A stretch of DNA of 64,000 bases from contig JABWDB010000002.1 of the NCBI GenBank assembly GCA_019614645.1, positions 16,839,501 through 16,903,500 on the forward strand, written 5' to 3'. Under the pieces are notes generated by a model. The model was given only the letters and a program-made list of their open reading frames with translations. It had not been told where the DNA came from and did not search any database. The translations under genes were made by a program, and so were the position numbers. Each line of letters begins with the position of its first letter. Positions within the stretch are counted from its first letter, which is position 1. Source of the stretch: Stratiolaelaps scimitus. Its lineage: Eukaryota; Arthropoda; Arachnida; Mesostigmata; Laelapidae. This document shows, piece after piece, positions 1 through 12,984 of the stretch.

Positions 1-401
1 GCTTTCGCACATATATCCGGGTCGGCATTGTTATCGAAAAACCTGCCTATAAATAGCAAATCGATTGTGCAATATAATACGATCGATTTGCCAGATTCGG
101 AATCCGGGTGATTATAATATATTCCCAACCTGTCGCAGGAGAGTTTCTAGTTCGAATTCTCCCGACTGTACCTGTACGAGCACGCGAGCTCAAAATACAG
201 GTGAAACAGTGCATTCAGCCTAAGCAAATGCTAAAGAAGCCGTTAGAATCTTAATATAATAATAGCATTTGAGCACTTGAAATTTCTTTCGGGCCAGCAT
301 TTCCTCTCTTGACTGTGTAGGTGGAGGAAGAAGGCAGCGAGTACCTGAGCCTGGAATACACCCGACCACCCACTAGCGTTGACGAGGACAGCTATATACT
401 G

Positions 402-416
402 GGTGGTGGTGGTGGT
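402..416. repeat. (GGT)5 microsatellite
   Basis: Perfect trinucleotide run. Confidence 0.9.
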
Positions 417-486
417 CAGAATTTGTTGGCTCAACATCTAGTTCGCTCAGCTAACGTTCAGTGAGAGAGGAAGAGAGCGAGATAGG

Positions 487-509
487 GAGAGAGAGAGAGA
501 GAGAGAGAG
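487..509. repeat. (GA)n microsatellite
   Basis: Perfect dinucleotide run inside a purine-rich stretch of the plus strand. Confidence 0.95.
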
Positions 510-959
510 GGAGGGAAAGTGAGCCGGTAGAAACCTCCAGAGGGAAAGCCATAAAGGAGGCAGAGGACGGGTAAAAGTTCCGAGTGCACGCTCACAACTC
601 ACTGTCGAGACAGGTGGCGGAGAGGGTAATAAACCGGGGCTTATATACACCTGTGGCTTGGCACTAGCCTCTTCAAGCACTCAGGTCTCGAGCGCCGAGC
701 CGGCGTCCGCGAGAGCGCAAGCCAGCAAGGAGACCCTTGTGTCGTCTGGCTATTCGGAGCGGATCTTTCTAGACGAGAGGGTGGAACCGTCTTTTCAGTT
801 TCATGTCCTCTCATAGAACAGCGTGCTAAGAAAGCCATGACGAACAACAGTCTGTTGGTGTGGGGGAGAGAGAGTTCAAGGGCCGAAATAAAGCTGGCTC
901 ACGCAAGGTGTACATAGCTACCACCGCCATTTCTGGGCGAGGAAGAAATGTCATTGTAG

Positions 960-1044
960 GCAAGAAAAAAGCACTCAATTAATCGGCTGAGCTGCAGTCG
1001 TCGGCTCAATTGTCTCATTGCTGCCTTCTTCGAGCGGTTAAACG
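960..1044 (+). CDS. Possible exon ending at a strong GTAAGT donor
   Basis: AAACG followed by GTAAGTCG at 1,044/1,045 is a near-consensus donor. The 85 bases upstream, back to a weak acceptor (ATGTCATTGTAG), are open in one frame (28 codons plus one base; the end reads LNCLIAAFFERLN). The upstream 500 bases are strongly purine-rich and have an initiator-like TCAGT at 458-462, so this could instead be the end of a 5' untranslated first exon. The donor is supported; coding is not. Confidence 0.22.
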
Positions 1045-2287
1045 GTAAGTCGCCTTGATGAGCTCGACTGAATACAAGACAAATATTGGCGTCATTGGCA
1101 ACACATTGTAGATGAGCCTGTATCAGTAGTCAAAATCCATCATATTTGTGATAAAAGAGACCATTTTGCGATCCACATGAATCGGATACGACATAACGAT
1201 ATGAATCGAATTCTCATTGGGTATTGTAGACATTTTCAAGAAACAATAAAATGCATATTTATTTGCAGGAAGTGCGGCGCAAATGCACGTTGCATGTAAC
1301 AATATGACGTGGCGCCACATCATTAAGTGGTATTCAGTTGGGTGCGCCTTTAAGCACCTTGTATGTTGGTGTTTGTTAGATGAACATTAAAATGAGTGGG
1401 GACTGTTCAGTTGGAGGGAATCCAAAGCGTCCGTCATTGCCAAACTGCCCCATCCACAAACTCGTCCCGTAGACGAAATCTCTGTGGGAAATGCCGTTCA
1501 ACATTTACAAGTATTCGTAGCCCCGTGTTGATTCCCCGGATGAATTATAAATACGTCTATTTAAATTTAGACAATATCTATACGAAATGTGTGGCCACAG
1601 TCTCTCTTAGAGGAGAGTCCCACGCGGTGGAGTCATTTTAAAAATGGATGTAGGGCCCGTAAATTCCCATACTTTGGCTAGCAGTGAGGGCGTTTGTGGA
1701 GGTCCGAGTTCACTTTGCTGTGGTCTCAAACGCGTGACATTGCCAAGAGGCCTCAGTGGTGGATTGTGGAGTCTGCATAGGCGGTGCAGTATTGCAATCC
1801 CCTTTTACTGCTGTGCATATATAATACAACGGTAGCTGAGCTTCTACGTTACGTTTATATTCTCAGGCACAACAAAAAAGTGAAGGAAAAAAAGTGAAGA
1901 AATGGGATGACCTCAGAGTGCGCCGCGCATATTCGAACGAACCGATATGACGCTATTCGCTCAACGCGTCCGTGAGCGGCCTCGCCATTTGCAATTGTAG
2001 TTTCTATGCTGTATCACCTCCGTTTTTTTTTTTGATAGAACCCGATTTTATTTGGTAGCATGACACACATTGTCGTCGACAATGTAGTGCCGAATTTCAC
2101 CCTTTCATCCTATCTCGCGGTGATTTCGTTTAATTGGAATTATTTGAATCGACGCCGTCGGCAAGTTGTCAAACATTCACGGTAGACTAGACCAGCATGC
2201 ACAATGTTCTAGGATGAAGGTTTTCGAGTGTCACCGCCGGCTGGTGACCACAAGCAAGTAAGTTCTAAGCATCTACGGTGTATGAAA

Positions 2288-2305
2288 AGAGAGAGAGAGA
2301 GAGAG
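2288..2305. repeat. (GA)n microsatellite
   Basis: Perfect dinucleotide run. Confidence 0.95.
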
Positions 2306-3029
2306 GGAAAGAAATATGATATAGAGAGAAATATATATGTCGCTATTTTGGCGAACTGATTGAAATGATCGTGATGAGACACTTTGTTGGCTTGTTTACA
2401 ACCCTCGAAGGCACCGTGACATTGTATCGTGTGTGGCTATGAATAATGAGCTGATCGTCTATACAATGGGGTTTAGCTTCCTGCGACAAACATTATAGCC
2501 GCCATTCATGACCTGTACATCGTTGGCTGGACTGCAGGGAAGCCAGGCTGAATTGTCCGAGATGAGACGCCACAATAGATTGATAGAGGCCAAACACATA
2601 TAATGAGGCTGGCCGAGATTAAATGAGGGACACGCTGAACGTGATCGGCCCAGTGTCCGTTTGCTGTTTGGTGTCGCGCCACGCCCAGAAACGCCGAGAC
2701 TAAGAAACATGAAATAGTCCCCCTTACAGCACGCAGCATCCGGGCGATACGAAGGGGGGGTGGCCAGATTACGAGAGTGTTGGCCGCTAGCGGCTCGGAC
2801 GACGAACACGATGCTACTCGCGAGGATGACAGTGATAATGGTAACACGGCGAGATGGATGCCGTTATTGTGGTGATGGCGGGGGGCAGCGTCTACTCAAA
2901 TACAAATCACATAGCCAGTCACGCCTGCTTTGAATCGCCAGCGCCGATCGATACAGCGACACTACACAATACATCAGCAGCAAACATATGACGATGTTGT
3001 TGCTGCTGCTTCTGCTGCGGCTACTCGAA

Positions 3030-3045
3030 GATAGATAGATAGATA
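3030..3045. repeat. (GATA)4 microsatellite
   Basis: Perfect tetranucleotide run, preceded by a CTG-rich stretch at about 2,996-3,020. Confidence 0.9.
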
Positions 3046-5523
3046 AATATATATGTACTATTCGAATAAATGAACCCTGGCTATAGCAATGCTTGTCTTG
3101 TCCCCTTCAGGTCACCCGTTGCAGGTGTACGAATGCATGCACTCGTATAGACAAACAGACAGAAACAAGGAAATTGACACGAGCCAATCAAACTGGGGTC
3201 GTTCGCCAGTTCGCCAACGGTCTGCATCGACGGAAACCAACGGGACACTGGCAACTGCCACAGCACCGTCAGCAATAGCGGGATACACTCGGTGTTTAGG
3301 CACGACGCGATCGTTTAAATTCGTCGGCTCGAAGAGCATCTCACGACTGCAACGCTCTCTGTGATAAAATGCCCCATTTTACGTGGCCGCTTTGATTCGT
3401 ACAGAACCGCATAATCGGCAAATAATAGTATCACATGTATTGCTCTGTTCAATTTATTCTACTAGATACGAAGGCAGAGCGGCTACTCGGTCGCTTCGTA
3501 TTGATATCAGATAGAATATTAGTATGTACATATATTCACACATCGGCTAACCGGATATTCCGCTAGACATGATGACAGGTCGATCGGGACGCATAACGTA
3601 AACTCGCACATTCGTATCGAAGTCACTTCGTCGTGCAGACCAAGTGGGAAATCGTAGTATTACTAAAATTGCAGGATTATCTCATCGCGTCAGTCGGTGT
3701 GCGAAATGCGTGTCTCTTGAGTGGAAATGCGTATGAAATTAGGAACGCTTTAAAGAATGTACACTTTAAGAATGTTCACTGCGATCCGATCTCTGGTGAC
3801 TAATTTCCTTAGAGTCGTTCGGCTCCGTGCTTCGATAAGATAAGGCGATACGTCTGCTACTTCATCACTCAAAAAGAAATTTGTCCAGCTTGCGCAAAGC
3901 CGTAATACACTTGCTGCAAAAGATCATGCCTATTACTAGCTGTGATTTGCACTAGGGCAGAAGTACGAGTCACCAAACGACCTCGCAAATCGGATGATGG
4001 GTGCAGCTCGATCTTCGAGTGGATCTGATCCGAGCGGGCACCGTCCCAAAGCTAAAGAAAAACCAAGGGGTCATGACCTCCTCAAAGAGAAGATACGGGC
4101 TCTTTCTCTCTATCGTTCTCGCTTCTCATATGGCTCATTCCAACTCTAATCGTTCTAATGATCATTGTACCACACCACAGCATCGTAACCGGTGGCCGGT
4201 GTCAGCAACCCATCGACAAAACGATCACAAGAAGGCACATCCGTCAGGGAGGAATCGAAACGAGTAGGCGTGTCAGTGGGGCTACGAGGCGGCCCGAGAA
4301 GACAGACTCTATCAACGGACGACGAACGAGACCGAAATAAATGCGCCTACTCATGATCTAAGAGCCATCGTGTTGGCCTCCTGATGCCTTAGACAGCTGC
4401 TCCGCCGCCATGTGCTTGCTGCTTGGCCTGATCCGCCTCCTTCATTCGGGTCGGATCGAATCGTGGGCTTCCTTTCTTATTCGTCCGCTTAATCAGTCGT
4501 TCGGAAACGCGCTCGGTGACTGTCTTGTCTATCTATAATACGTCCCGTTTCGATCGAACCATGGCGGTTTTCTCTTTGTGGCAACAGACAGTTGGGCGCC
4601 GCGTCAAGTTGGAAGGAACGTGCGAGATCGGAGAAACACAGAGGGTGGCTAGCCTATGTTGACTGGGCCGCCCCTGCGGTATCTGCTATGGCTATAGGTG
4701 GATACGTCGAAAACAATCACGGCGAGAAGAGCGAGCTGACAAACAACGAGAAATGAGGTTTCTCGGCAAATCTAAGATCAATGGATGAAGTTTGTGGGTG
4801 GAAGATGCTAGAATAACTACGACTAAGAGAATGAAAACTTGGTGATGAATGTATTGATACGAAGGGCGCCGTACATCACCGAACGTGCACGAAACGTAAC
4901 AATTGCCTAAGAATGATTCCAATATGTATATTCCCCTGCCGCTACATCGTGTTCGTCGTATTGGAGCAGCTACGCCGGCACCGATCGATGAGTCACAATA
5001 TTCTCTATAATGTCGACGCTCTTGCTCGTCCTACCTTGCTCGCGTTACCTTTTACGACTGCTGACTTTCGTTCCACTTTTCCAGGTGACTGCCAATTTAC
5101 TTCCCAGTTATCGCTGTCTCGGAGCTCGAGCACGACGGAGAGGCATTTTACCTTTGGACCATACCGCCCGACCATGCCTTTTTCATCGACAGGGATCCTA
5201 GTCCTTTGCCCGTTACCGACCTCCCCTCTGCGCACGAGTGGTATCAGTACCTCGGATGATGAGCAGTAGCGCGGCAGGTGCGCGAAACAGTCCGACATCA
5301 TCATGGAGAGGCGGGAAAGGGCGGGTAGGTGGACTGGGTCGACGAGCAACGATATTAAGTAGAATAAGAATAGATTGACGTGCGACGAAAGAAACGAAAA
5401 TGACAGTAGTTGCCCCAGACGCCTTCTCCTTTTTCCTGGCGTTCAAATCGGAGCGGGGATATATGCCAGTCCCTGCACTTTCCGCTGCATGTGTCGGAGC
5501 TTCTCCGCTGCTTTCGTCCATGT

Positions 5524-5537
5524 GAGAGAGAGAGAGA
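5524..5537. repeat. (GA)7 microsatellite
   Basis: Perfect dinucleotide run. Confidence 0.9.
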
Positions 5538-5932
5538 TCGCTCGTATTTTGTGTGTTGTACATTCGACGAGTAGATGTCTTCACCTGTATGTATGCGCAT
5601 GGTATGAGAGACTGACGGCGCTTTGACTTGCTGGGCCTGTCGCGATTCTTGCACGGCGGGCAGCATCGGGGCTGCCTTAGCGCCTAACCCGTACTCCCGG
5701 ACGTACACACGCAGGGAGGCATAGAAGCACATCTAGGTTTAATGCCACGCAAGAGTTCAAGCGGAAGATATCGTCGTGGCGAGCGGGAGCCAGCAGCAGG
5801 TTTTCCTCGAGCGTAGGTTCAGAAGCCGTCGAATCCTCGGCGGTGGAGGTGGCGGTGGCTGAGAATGGGTGGCGAGCTTTTGAAGGAGCGATATGGAAAT
5901 GCTACGAGCTTATCGACCGAAAAATGCCTCAC

Positions 5933-5951
5933 AGAGAGAGAGAGAGAGAGA
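5933..5951. repeat. (AG)n microsatellite
   Basis: Perfect dinucleotide run. Confidence 0.95.
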
Positions 5952-6554
5952 CAGCGACTGAGGGAAATGGTCAGAGGAAAAATGGCAGATCACCCGATAG
6001 GTAGATAAAGAAGAAAAAGAAGAACGTGAAGAGGGAAAGCCTCTCTCGGATTCGCAAGTACAAAAGGACAGACGCAGGAAAAAAAGTAGACGACACAGCA
6101 TTGCCACTGCTGTTACCGGCTGCAGCTGATGCCGAGGTAAAGGTTTTCGGGCTCTGCTGTAGTTGTCCGCTATAGATGGTCGCCGTCGGTGCTGCAGTCG
6201 TCGCATCAAATGGTAGCAAAGGTAAAATTCCACCCTTCCTCCCCGCGTGGCCCACCTGCCCGGCGAACAGAGGACGCGTCCTTTCCTTTTGCTGAGCGAC
6301 TCTCTTCTTGTTTCCCGTGTTATCCCCTTCCCGGCGGAGCTTCTGGGGCTCTACCTCCTGGTTCATCCAGCCAGCAGTTGGCAGCCGCAGCGAGCCCAAC
6401 AAAGTATGGAATAGGTCGACTTTAAAATGCGGACAGCTGCCAACTCGACGTCGACGGGCACGTCGAAATTGATTTTGAGATTGGAGTTGCAGAGGCGGCG
6501 GGAACGACTGGCATGATGCGTCGAAAGAGCCATTGGCATGGCTCTTACTTCCTT

Positions 6555-6582
6555 TCTCTCTCTCTCTCTCGCTCGCTCGCGC
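6555..6582. repeat. (CT)n plus GCTC-repeat microsatellite
   Basis: A 16-nt CT run passes into GCTC/GCGC units. Confidence 0.9.
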
Positions 6583-8503
6583 GCTGGCACTCTCTCTGAA
6601 CGGCATTCAGATTGACGAGGGTAGCAAACCCCATACCTACCTGTGTATGTAGGCAACCAGCAGCATGAGGAGCCTCCGATAGTGTAGGCAACAGCAACCT
6701 GTAGGGAGCAGGCTAGAGACTACTACACCTGCTGCTACTACAGCTACTTCCCTAAGGCAGAGGGAGGGAGGGACTGAAAGTCCTTCGTTCGGAACAGCAC
6801 CGAGTAGCACATCTCTGACATCAGCTAACGGGATGCTACCGGCTTCTGATGTGCTGCATGGCAGGCTGCTTACCCGCGTTTCTGCCTAACTGCCTACCTT
6901 CGCTGACTACCTCAGCGAAAGGCAGAAAGCTGGCCAGCTGATACGACGAGAGAAGGCAACTCGTTCCCTCCACCAGTTGCAGGTGGCTGTCTGCTGCTCC
7001 GGGAGGAACAAGCTGAGGCGTTTTGGGATGCACCAGCAGCAGGATCCAACAACAGCGTAGGGCTGCCGTGGCTTCTGTCCTGCGTGGCCAGCCGCCCCGC
7101 CGACTGTTTTACATTTCGAGTACAGCCACGAGCAAACGCGGCATCCGCCGTATCTGTCCGTCCGGAATCAGAAGAAGATGTAGAGGAAAAAAGAAAAATG
7201 AATTATTAATGAATTATTACATTCGCCTAGTTTTGTATGGGCTAAACACCGGGATAGGCCCACACAACATGCGATTAGAAATAGAATTAGTATAAGACCC
7301 TAGATGATTATTTCTATGTATGATCGTGTACAGAACCTAAGCCCAAAATGTGATACAGCTCGATGGGTTTCTATACATGTAAGCATATACTCGTACATAT
7401 GTATAGGCGAAATAAGCCATATTTACTGGCTCGAAGGGGGTCACAAAGTCATTATGCTAAAAGCGGATGTCGTGAAAACTAGAACGGAAGTAGCAGATTA
7501 TTGTAAACGCTTACATTTCCCAGCGCTATCCGGTAGGTAGTTGGCATAGCAGTTCGCAACGAGGCACCCTAAGTGTGCTGATAATTAGCACGCAAGCCCT
7601 AATCTTTCCCTTGGGCAATTCGAGCCATGAGCTCTCGCCACTGGTGATAACCTGTGCGTTTACATATTCTTCATGGGTTCTTGCTCGTACTTTATTGCTA
7701 ATGTAGGTGTGAATTGATTAAACGTTTCTATAAAATCGCGTGGTTTTCACGGGATCACATACTGCGTCTTTGGTCCTACAGCATATGCAACAAGCCACGC
7801 ATGTAACGTGCCAAAAATTTAATTGGGCGAGAAGTCAGGCTTACACCTGGTTGAGATCTACTAAGCTTTGGTTCGTATACGAAGTTGAAAAAGGCATACT
7901 CGTGCCAGTTTCCATAAAGTTAGACCACCCTTTCAAAATTTTACATTCAAGCAACAGCATGCGTTCTCATGAGATATTCTGGCCAACTTGGCCATTTTGT
8001 GACTCGACTATGCAAGATAGAATCGGCGCTGTCATGATTCCATGCTTGATTTACTATACACCGATGCCCACTGAATGCCCACTGATCATATTACGGTACC
8101 CATGATGCGACTCAACTGAGAATACTTAGAGAGAAAAAAGCATGAGTGTGTCCGCGCCTTCACGGCGTTAAGTGCTTTTCTTTACACCGTGGTATAGTGT
8201 TCCTCTGATGTCGGGCCGGCGGCCGTAGCGGTGGCGACGCGGAAGCTTAAGAAGAGATGCCGGCACGTAAATCTCGCCCTTGGCTGTCGTTTGTCGATGC
8301 TCTTCAGTCGCTCCCTCTGCTTCCCACTTCCTACCTCTGTTCCCTTGTGTGTGTCGCCCCCTTCTTCTCTGTCTCTCTCTTAATAGAGCCAACGGGGGTC
8401 TTAAAGGTACGCAGGCAGCGACAGGCACAAATAAGACCTTATCAGCTGGCCGGTTATTACCTGTTAGCTAACGTACACATGGGCGGCGTATGGAGCATAT
8501 GGG

Positions 8504-8570
8504 GCATAGGGAGGCCTCCCTTTTCAGACGCATAGGGAGGCCAGCATAGTGTAGTACACTACGCTATGCT
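8504..8570. repeat. Direct repeat followed by imperfect hairpin
   Basis: GCATAGGGAGGCC occurs at 8,504-8,516 and again at 8,530-8,542. It is followed at once by an imperfect palindrome (8,543-8,570) with arms AGCATAGTGTAG and CTACGCTATGCT. Confidence 0.85.
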
Positions 8571-9616
8571 AGTAACGGGGTCACCAAAGGAGCTGCTCCT
8601 CCTTCACCAGCCGGGCCTAACCAGCCCTTCTTCGGGCCTATTTGGTTGAGGCCGTGTCGTTGGATGATCGTCGTTGGACGAAGGGGCCGGCTGGGAAGCA
8701 GTCAGGCGGTCGGGGCAACTTGCAGTAAATGTCTGCCGTTGGCCGAGTGGATCCGAGCTGGTAACAGGACACACCCTGGCGGTACCTATAGCAAGCCAGG
8801 CTCGAGGTAGCCTAGCAAACCCAAGGGGAGTAAAGGCAAAAAGTAACCCTTATACGTGCAAAACACACATGAGGTTCGCGTCTACGAGACCGGCACGTGC
8901 ACACACATACAAACACCCACTCGTACATACACAAGGGAAGCTACACATGAAGACGAAGCCGTTAGGCTAACATATGCCAAGTGCCTTACTGACAACGCAA
9001 CCAACGCGAAAATCAATTTGCCCGTATTGCCTGCTTGCCAGACTACGTCGCATCCCGTCGAGCTTTGATTAGTGCGCAGATTTCGATGAGAGGCTGCACG
9101 AATCCCAAGAAATTAGTGGGGAGTTCTAGGCGTTTTGATCATCCAGGCGCAAACGTGTCCGTTACTGAATAGCTCGTGGCTCTTTTAACCACGAAAACAA
9201 CGGGTCAGCTGTCATAGTATGGAGTGGCTATTGTCAGGAAAGGAACACGCATTTAACAGATTCGTATCGGACATCCGCTTTTGCTGCCGATCTGTAGCGG
9301 CAGATTCCACAAACAGCATATCGATATGGTTGTGTCCTCTAGAATTGAGCGTTGCAAGGCAGAAGCTATATGGCCATGCTTAAGCTTACGATTACCCGAT
9401 ACTGTCTGGTGCTAGTTAGCAAGTACGGATACATGATTTCATATAATTATGAACATGTTCTTAAATCTTACGCTCCACGGGTTTTAAGTACAAGCTTGTC
9501 CACTCTAGTTTTTCGTATATACGTGCCTTCCTGAGACCGCTGACTGGTAACGTATTGAACGCAAGCGTTGCATTTCAATACTCCAAAGCCTGTGTTGTTG
9601 TGGAAGAGCCAAACAC

Positions 9617-9760
9617 CAGAGTTGTATGTGGTCACCAGGGAAATGTGTCTGGATCACTACCAAACTGTATTTTAATGCTTCTTGCACCCGCATGACTGCT
9701 CTCTCATAATCACCATCATCAAGACAAAGCAGATATTCAATCAGACAGTCCTCTAGCCTT
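9617..9760 (-). CDS. Candidate coding exon, helical segment possibly of SMYD type
   Basis: On the minus strand a good acceptor (CGTGCCTTCCCAG) precedes an open block. The peptide reads RLEDCLIEYLLCLDDGDY, then ERAVMRVQEALKYSLVVIQT and HFPGDHIQL. The alternation of a helix, a G-D-Y turn, a second helix and an F-P-x-D-H motif resembles the C-terminal helical repeats of SMYD (SET and MYND) lysine methyltransferases, where a G-(D/N)-x-x-x-A helix is followed by (Y/F)(P/G)xxH. This is a weak, motif-level resemblance only. The donor chosen, CTCTG followed by GTGTTT, is poor, which makes the downstream edge uncertain. The frame stays open past it to about 9,505, but the peptide loses its regular pattern there. 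With this donor the exon is 144 nt and phase-symmetric (two codon bases must come from the preceding exon). No SET or MYND motif was found elsewhere in the window. It could also be a TPR-type helix pair of another protein. Confidence 0.4.
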
Positions 9761-12700
9761 CTGGGAAGGCACGAAATCCCATGTGTATACAACACGGTCT
9801 CAGTCGTTGCCTCTCTTTACTTCGTTCGGATGCTAATCTTTATCGTCTCTGGACTCTGCTCTCCGTCTCCGGTATTGCCACCACTACAGCCACTGTCACC
9901 GAGAGGTTTCGAATTCTCGGGCCATTCTTCGCGGCTCACTCCATCTATTGTCATTTTAGAAGTCGTTGCGACTCGTAAAATGACAGCGACGGGATCTCTT
10001 CTCATTGTTCTCAATATTCTGACTTTTCTCACATTTCACGCGAGGACTCGCCCGCCTCTGTGCCATTTCCCGTCCCGCTGACAGGTACGTAATAGTCCAC
10101 TGCAGTCCGCCACCGGTTTCGCCTATGCTGAGACCCCGGCCGACGCCGGCAGCAGTTCGGGACTCGTTGCTCGCACGCTAGAAAGGCTTTTTACCCATAG
10201 CATCGTCGTGCGATCTCGAGTGCGATGTCCCTCGTCGGGCCTACGTCCACGACATTAAGTGGATCGTCCCACGTCGTTCGTGTGGGCTTAGTCACTGGGC
10301 TGTCGACTGGAAGCAGTGGAAAAAAGAGGGAATCAATTAATCTTTATATTGGACGATGAGCGAATGAATAGATGAACCAATGCGCGTGTCGCGGGACGGC
10401 TTCGCGGCTCCGGCACCGGTCGACGATCGCCAGTTTCGCCAGAGTCGCTTCCCATTGCGACGTGGTCTAGCCATTGTCGGCGGTAGCGCAAATCAGCTTC
10501 CGGTCGCGGTGATTCTAAATAATTTCGATTTTGGTCAGATAAGTTCAGAGGATAGTCGTGCTTAACTTTCACTGAGTTACTTCATTTCCTCTCATGTTCG
10601 CCCAAACGAGCAATCGCGCGACTCTCTATCCGATTCCTGACAAAGCGTTCGGCTGAGGAACGTCTAGACATTGTATGCCATCTCATCGGAACGAGGCCAT
10701 ACAGGCAATATATTGTACTCTGTTTTTCTTTCCAAGCCGTTTCAACGATGTCACTATTTCGGGCAGCTACAACTTGCCGAGCCGCTTACCTTTATTTCCG
10801 CCTAACTGTCCACCCTTCGTAGTTATATACAACAAGTTATTACGCATGGTTTTATCGGCCATGGATCAACATTGCTGGTTGTGTCATAATTCAGAGATTA
10901 TTGGTTTCTGCTGCCTCACCATACAGCAGCATGGTCAATTTTTACTCCGCTTGGATTGGAGTAATTCCGAATCAAGAAAATCTTGTAGTTCAGACTCTAT
11001 CTAGCTAGCCAGCGGGCAAAACTTTAGATAGCGCGAGCTTACCCTTACGCTTTGTCCCTTCGACGCCGCTGTGACAACGCGGTGACAACGTTCACTCATC
11101 AGTTTAGTTACAAAGCTCATCAGCCTACTATCCGTAACCACCGGGTGATCATCCGATCTCTGCTTCCTATCGTCGCGATGCAGACACATTTTGCATCTAT
11201 ACTCGGTTTGGCCTTGTTCGGCCTTCATCGTTTCCCCAACTCCCTCAAGCCGTGATTTGTAAGCGCGCTCTTCTCTCTTGGCTGGATGTTCTCGTATCAT
11301 CTTTGGCCCACGAGGCGCGACGATGCCATCGAGATTCGGTCAGTCCGATGATACAAGGCTGCCAACGTCACCAAACCCTCCTTTCGTCCCGTGTCGTCTC
11401 CACGAGTACGGATACGTGTCACACATCTATCAATGTGCCGTGTATCTATGGGTATATCTGCGTGCATTGCATATATATTACGATATGAGGGAGTTGAGCG
11501 TGTGCAATGCGTAGCGAACGTGTGCGGGAGTCGCACTGCTTATACGAGCGCGGTTTCTACTGCTGGCGCTGGACCAGTTAATGATGCGGGTTGACTTGAC
11601 TTTGCTGGGTATCACTCGGCTGCTATACAGAGGACTTAAAGTCGCTTCTGTGGGGCTGCTCGCGGCGTCACCACTACCATCATTCCTGCTGTCGTCGATG
11701 GCTGTTCGTCGGTGTTTCACATGCGGTTCGGTCCCGGCCACCACTGGACGGCGGGTCTGCATCTATAACGCAATTATCGTCTGTTGCTGCCGCCGACGCC
11801 ATCGTGCAATCCTTAATGCAATTATGAGATTGTGTGCCAGGCGCCATGCGAGAGGGGCACGCGACCACCGTCCCCTCCTGACAATATTGCGTTGCAGACA
11901 GTCCAAGCTGCAGCAAACAGTGCAGCGCAAAGGTGAACTCCGATTCGGGGGCTGGGGGTGAAGAGGGAACACGGTGGTCAGGGGGGGTACCTTTGAAGGA
12001 AATACACTGCCCTTGCCAGCATCGACCCCCATGCATAGTTCTCTACGCACCGTCACCTTGCGTAGCATGCTTTTAGTCTCGGACTCAATATCAAATCAAA
12101 TCCCAATGAAATCTGCGGCTACCCTTTACTTCGCTACTCATTGCACAAACCCTGTCCGCCGTAGGACATCGAGCAAGTTATATGTCCCCTACTGCAATGT
12201 GATCCCCGCCAAGGATGCCGACAGGGCAACCCTCGATGACGATTGCTCCTTTGTGGTGTCTTACATTCTGCTCACACTCTTTGTCTTTCGCTCTCGTCCA
12301 TGTCTGATCAGATCTATAGTGCTGAGCCATTGCCTCATGGCCACTGCTACCGTGACAATTTCTCTTCCCAGCTTGATCACGCCCACATATTATACTTGCC
12401 TTCAATACTGCCCCTTTTCCACAAGCGAGTCAGGTCTCTCGATCTCTCTCTCTCTCGCTGTGCGAGGATCCCCGGAATCTTACCACTCGACCGTGTCCTC
12501 ACGGATCAGAGGGTCGTTAGCGCGGGAACTGCTCGCCGAGAAGGCCGATGGCTGCTCCAGCCGTTTCGGGACAATAGGGTATGGAACTTCGCCTAAAACT
12601 CGCTTCCTCGTGGTCATCAACTAGCCGAGAAAAATAGCCAGAATAAAGAGACAGACAACGAAAGTAAGAAAGAAGGAAATAAAGGAACCACTTGCGACCC

Positions 12701-12984
12701 TCTTACGCTGGCGGCCCGATGCACTCAGCCATATCTACTCATCCAAATCAGCCATTAGTGCCAAATGCTGCGGATAGAAATAGGATGATGACAGCAATAC
12801 GGGCCCAATTTGTCGAGTGTCATGCCTGACTTGCTCAATTCAATTCTGCTATGGGACAGGGCAGATATGATTTGTTAAGCTCGAGTCTAACCAGTTCGTA
12901 TTCATATCTGGTCTCTCGTGTATGTATTATATTTACACTGCCCTCGTCGACGATTTTCACGCTTTACCCATTTGTAATTCTTAC
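9761..12984. other. Mostly non-coding stretch between exon candidates
   Basis: Contains one weak start exon (10,790-10,862). A plus-strand frame at 9,980-10,081 starts MTATGSLLIVLNILTFLTF and looks like a signal peptide, but stops three bases before a CAG/GTACGT donor. The long plus frame at 11,974-12,624 has biased, low-complexity composition and no recognised domain. Confidence 0.45.
10790..10862 (-). CDS. Weak candidate start exon
   Basis: On the minus strand an ATG followed by G at +4 opens 24 codons plus one base (MADKTMRNNLLYITTKGGQL then GGNK) and ends at a good donor (AATAAAG followed by GTAAGC). It could be a first coding exon. Its exit phase does not fit the entry phase of the block at 9,617-9,760, so the two cannot be neighbours. 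No family is recognised. Confidence 0.18.

Larger units (their letters stand above)
1..959. other. Non-coding stretch, purine-rich from about 430
   Basis: No coding evidence. From about 430 to 900 the plus strand is strongly purine-biased. TCAGT at 458-462 matches the arthropod initiator core, but no TATA box sits 25-30 bases upstream, so a promoter is only a possibility. Confidence 0.5.
1045..9616. other. Non-coding stretch with microsatellites
   Basis: No gene recognised on either strand. 5,000-7,150 is richer in GC and CT/GA asymmetry. A donor-like CAAGCAA then GTAAGT at 2,257/2,258 follows a 15-residue open start (ATG at 2,214), which is too little to call an exon. The rest is unremarkable apart from the listed repeats. 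Confidence 0.5.

Noticed and set aside
2214..2257. Short start exon MKVFECHRRLVTTS before GTAAGT
   Set aside because: Only 14 codons, no signal-peptide character and no supporting upstream features; likely chance.
8725..8800. tRNA box A-like TGGCCGAGTGG
   Set aside because: No box B (GGTTCGAATCC-like) at the right distance and no acceptor-stem pairing.
9980..10081. Signal-peptide-like open frame (starts MTATGSLLIVLN) next to a CAG/GTACGT donor
   Set aside because: An in-frame TGA sits immediately before the donor, so the frame cannot continue into a next exon.
11974..12624. 216-codon plus-strand frame
   Set aside because: Biased composition, no recognised motif, and overlapping open frames in other phases.
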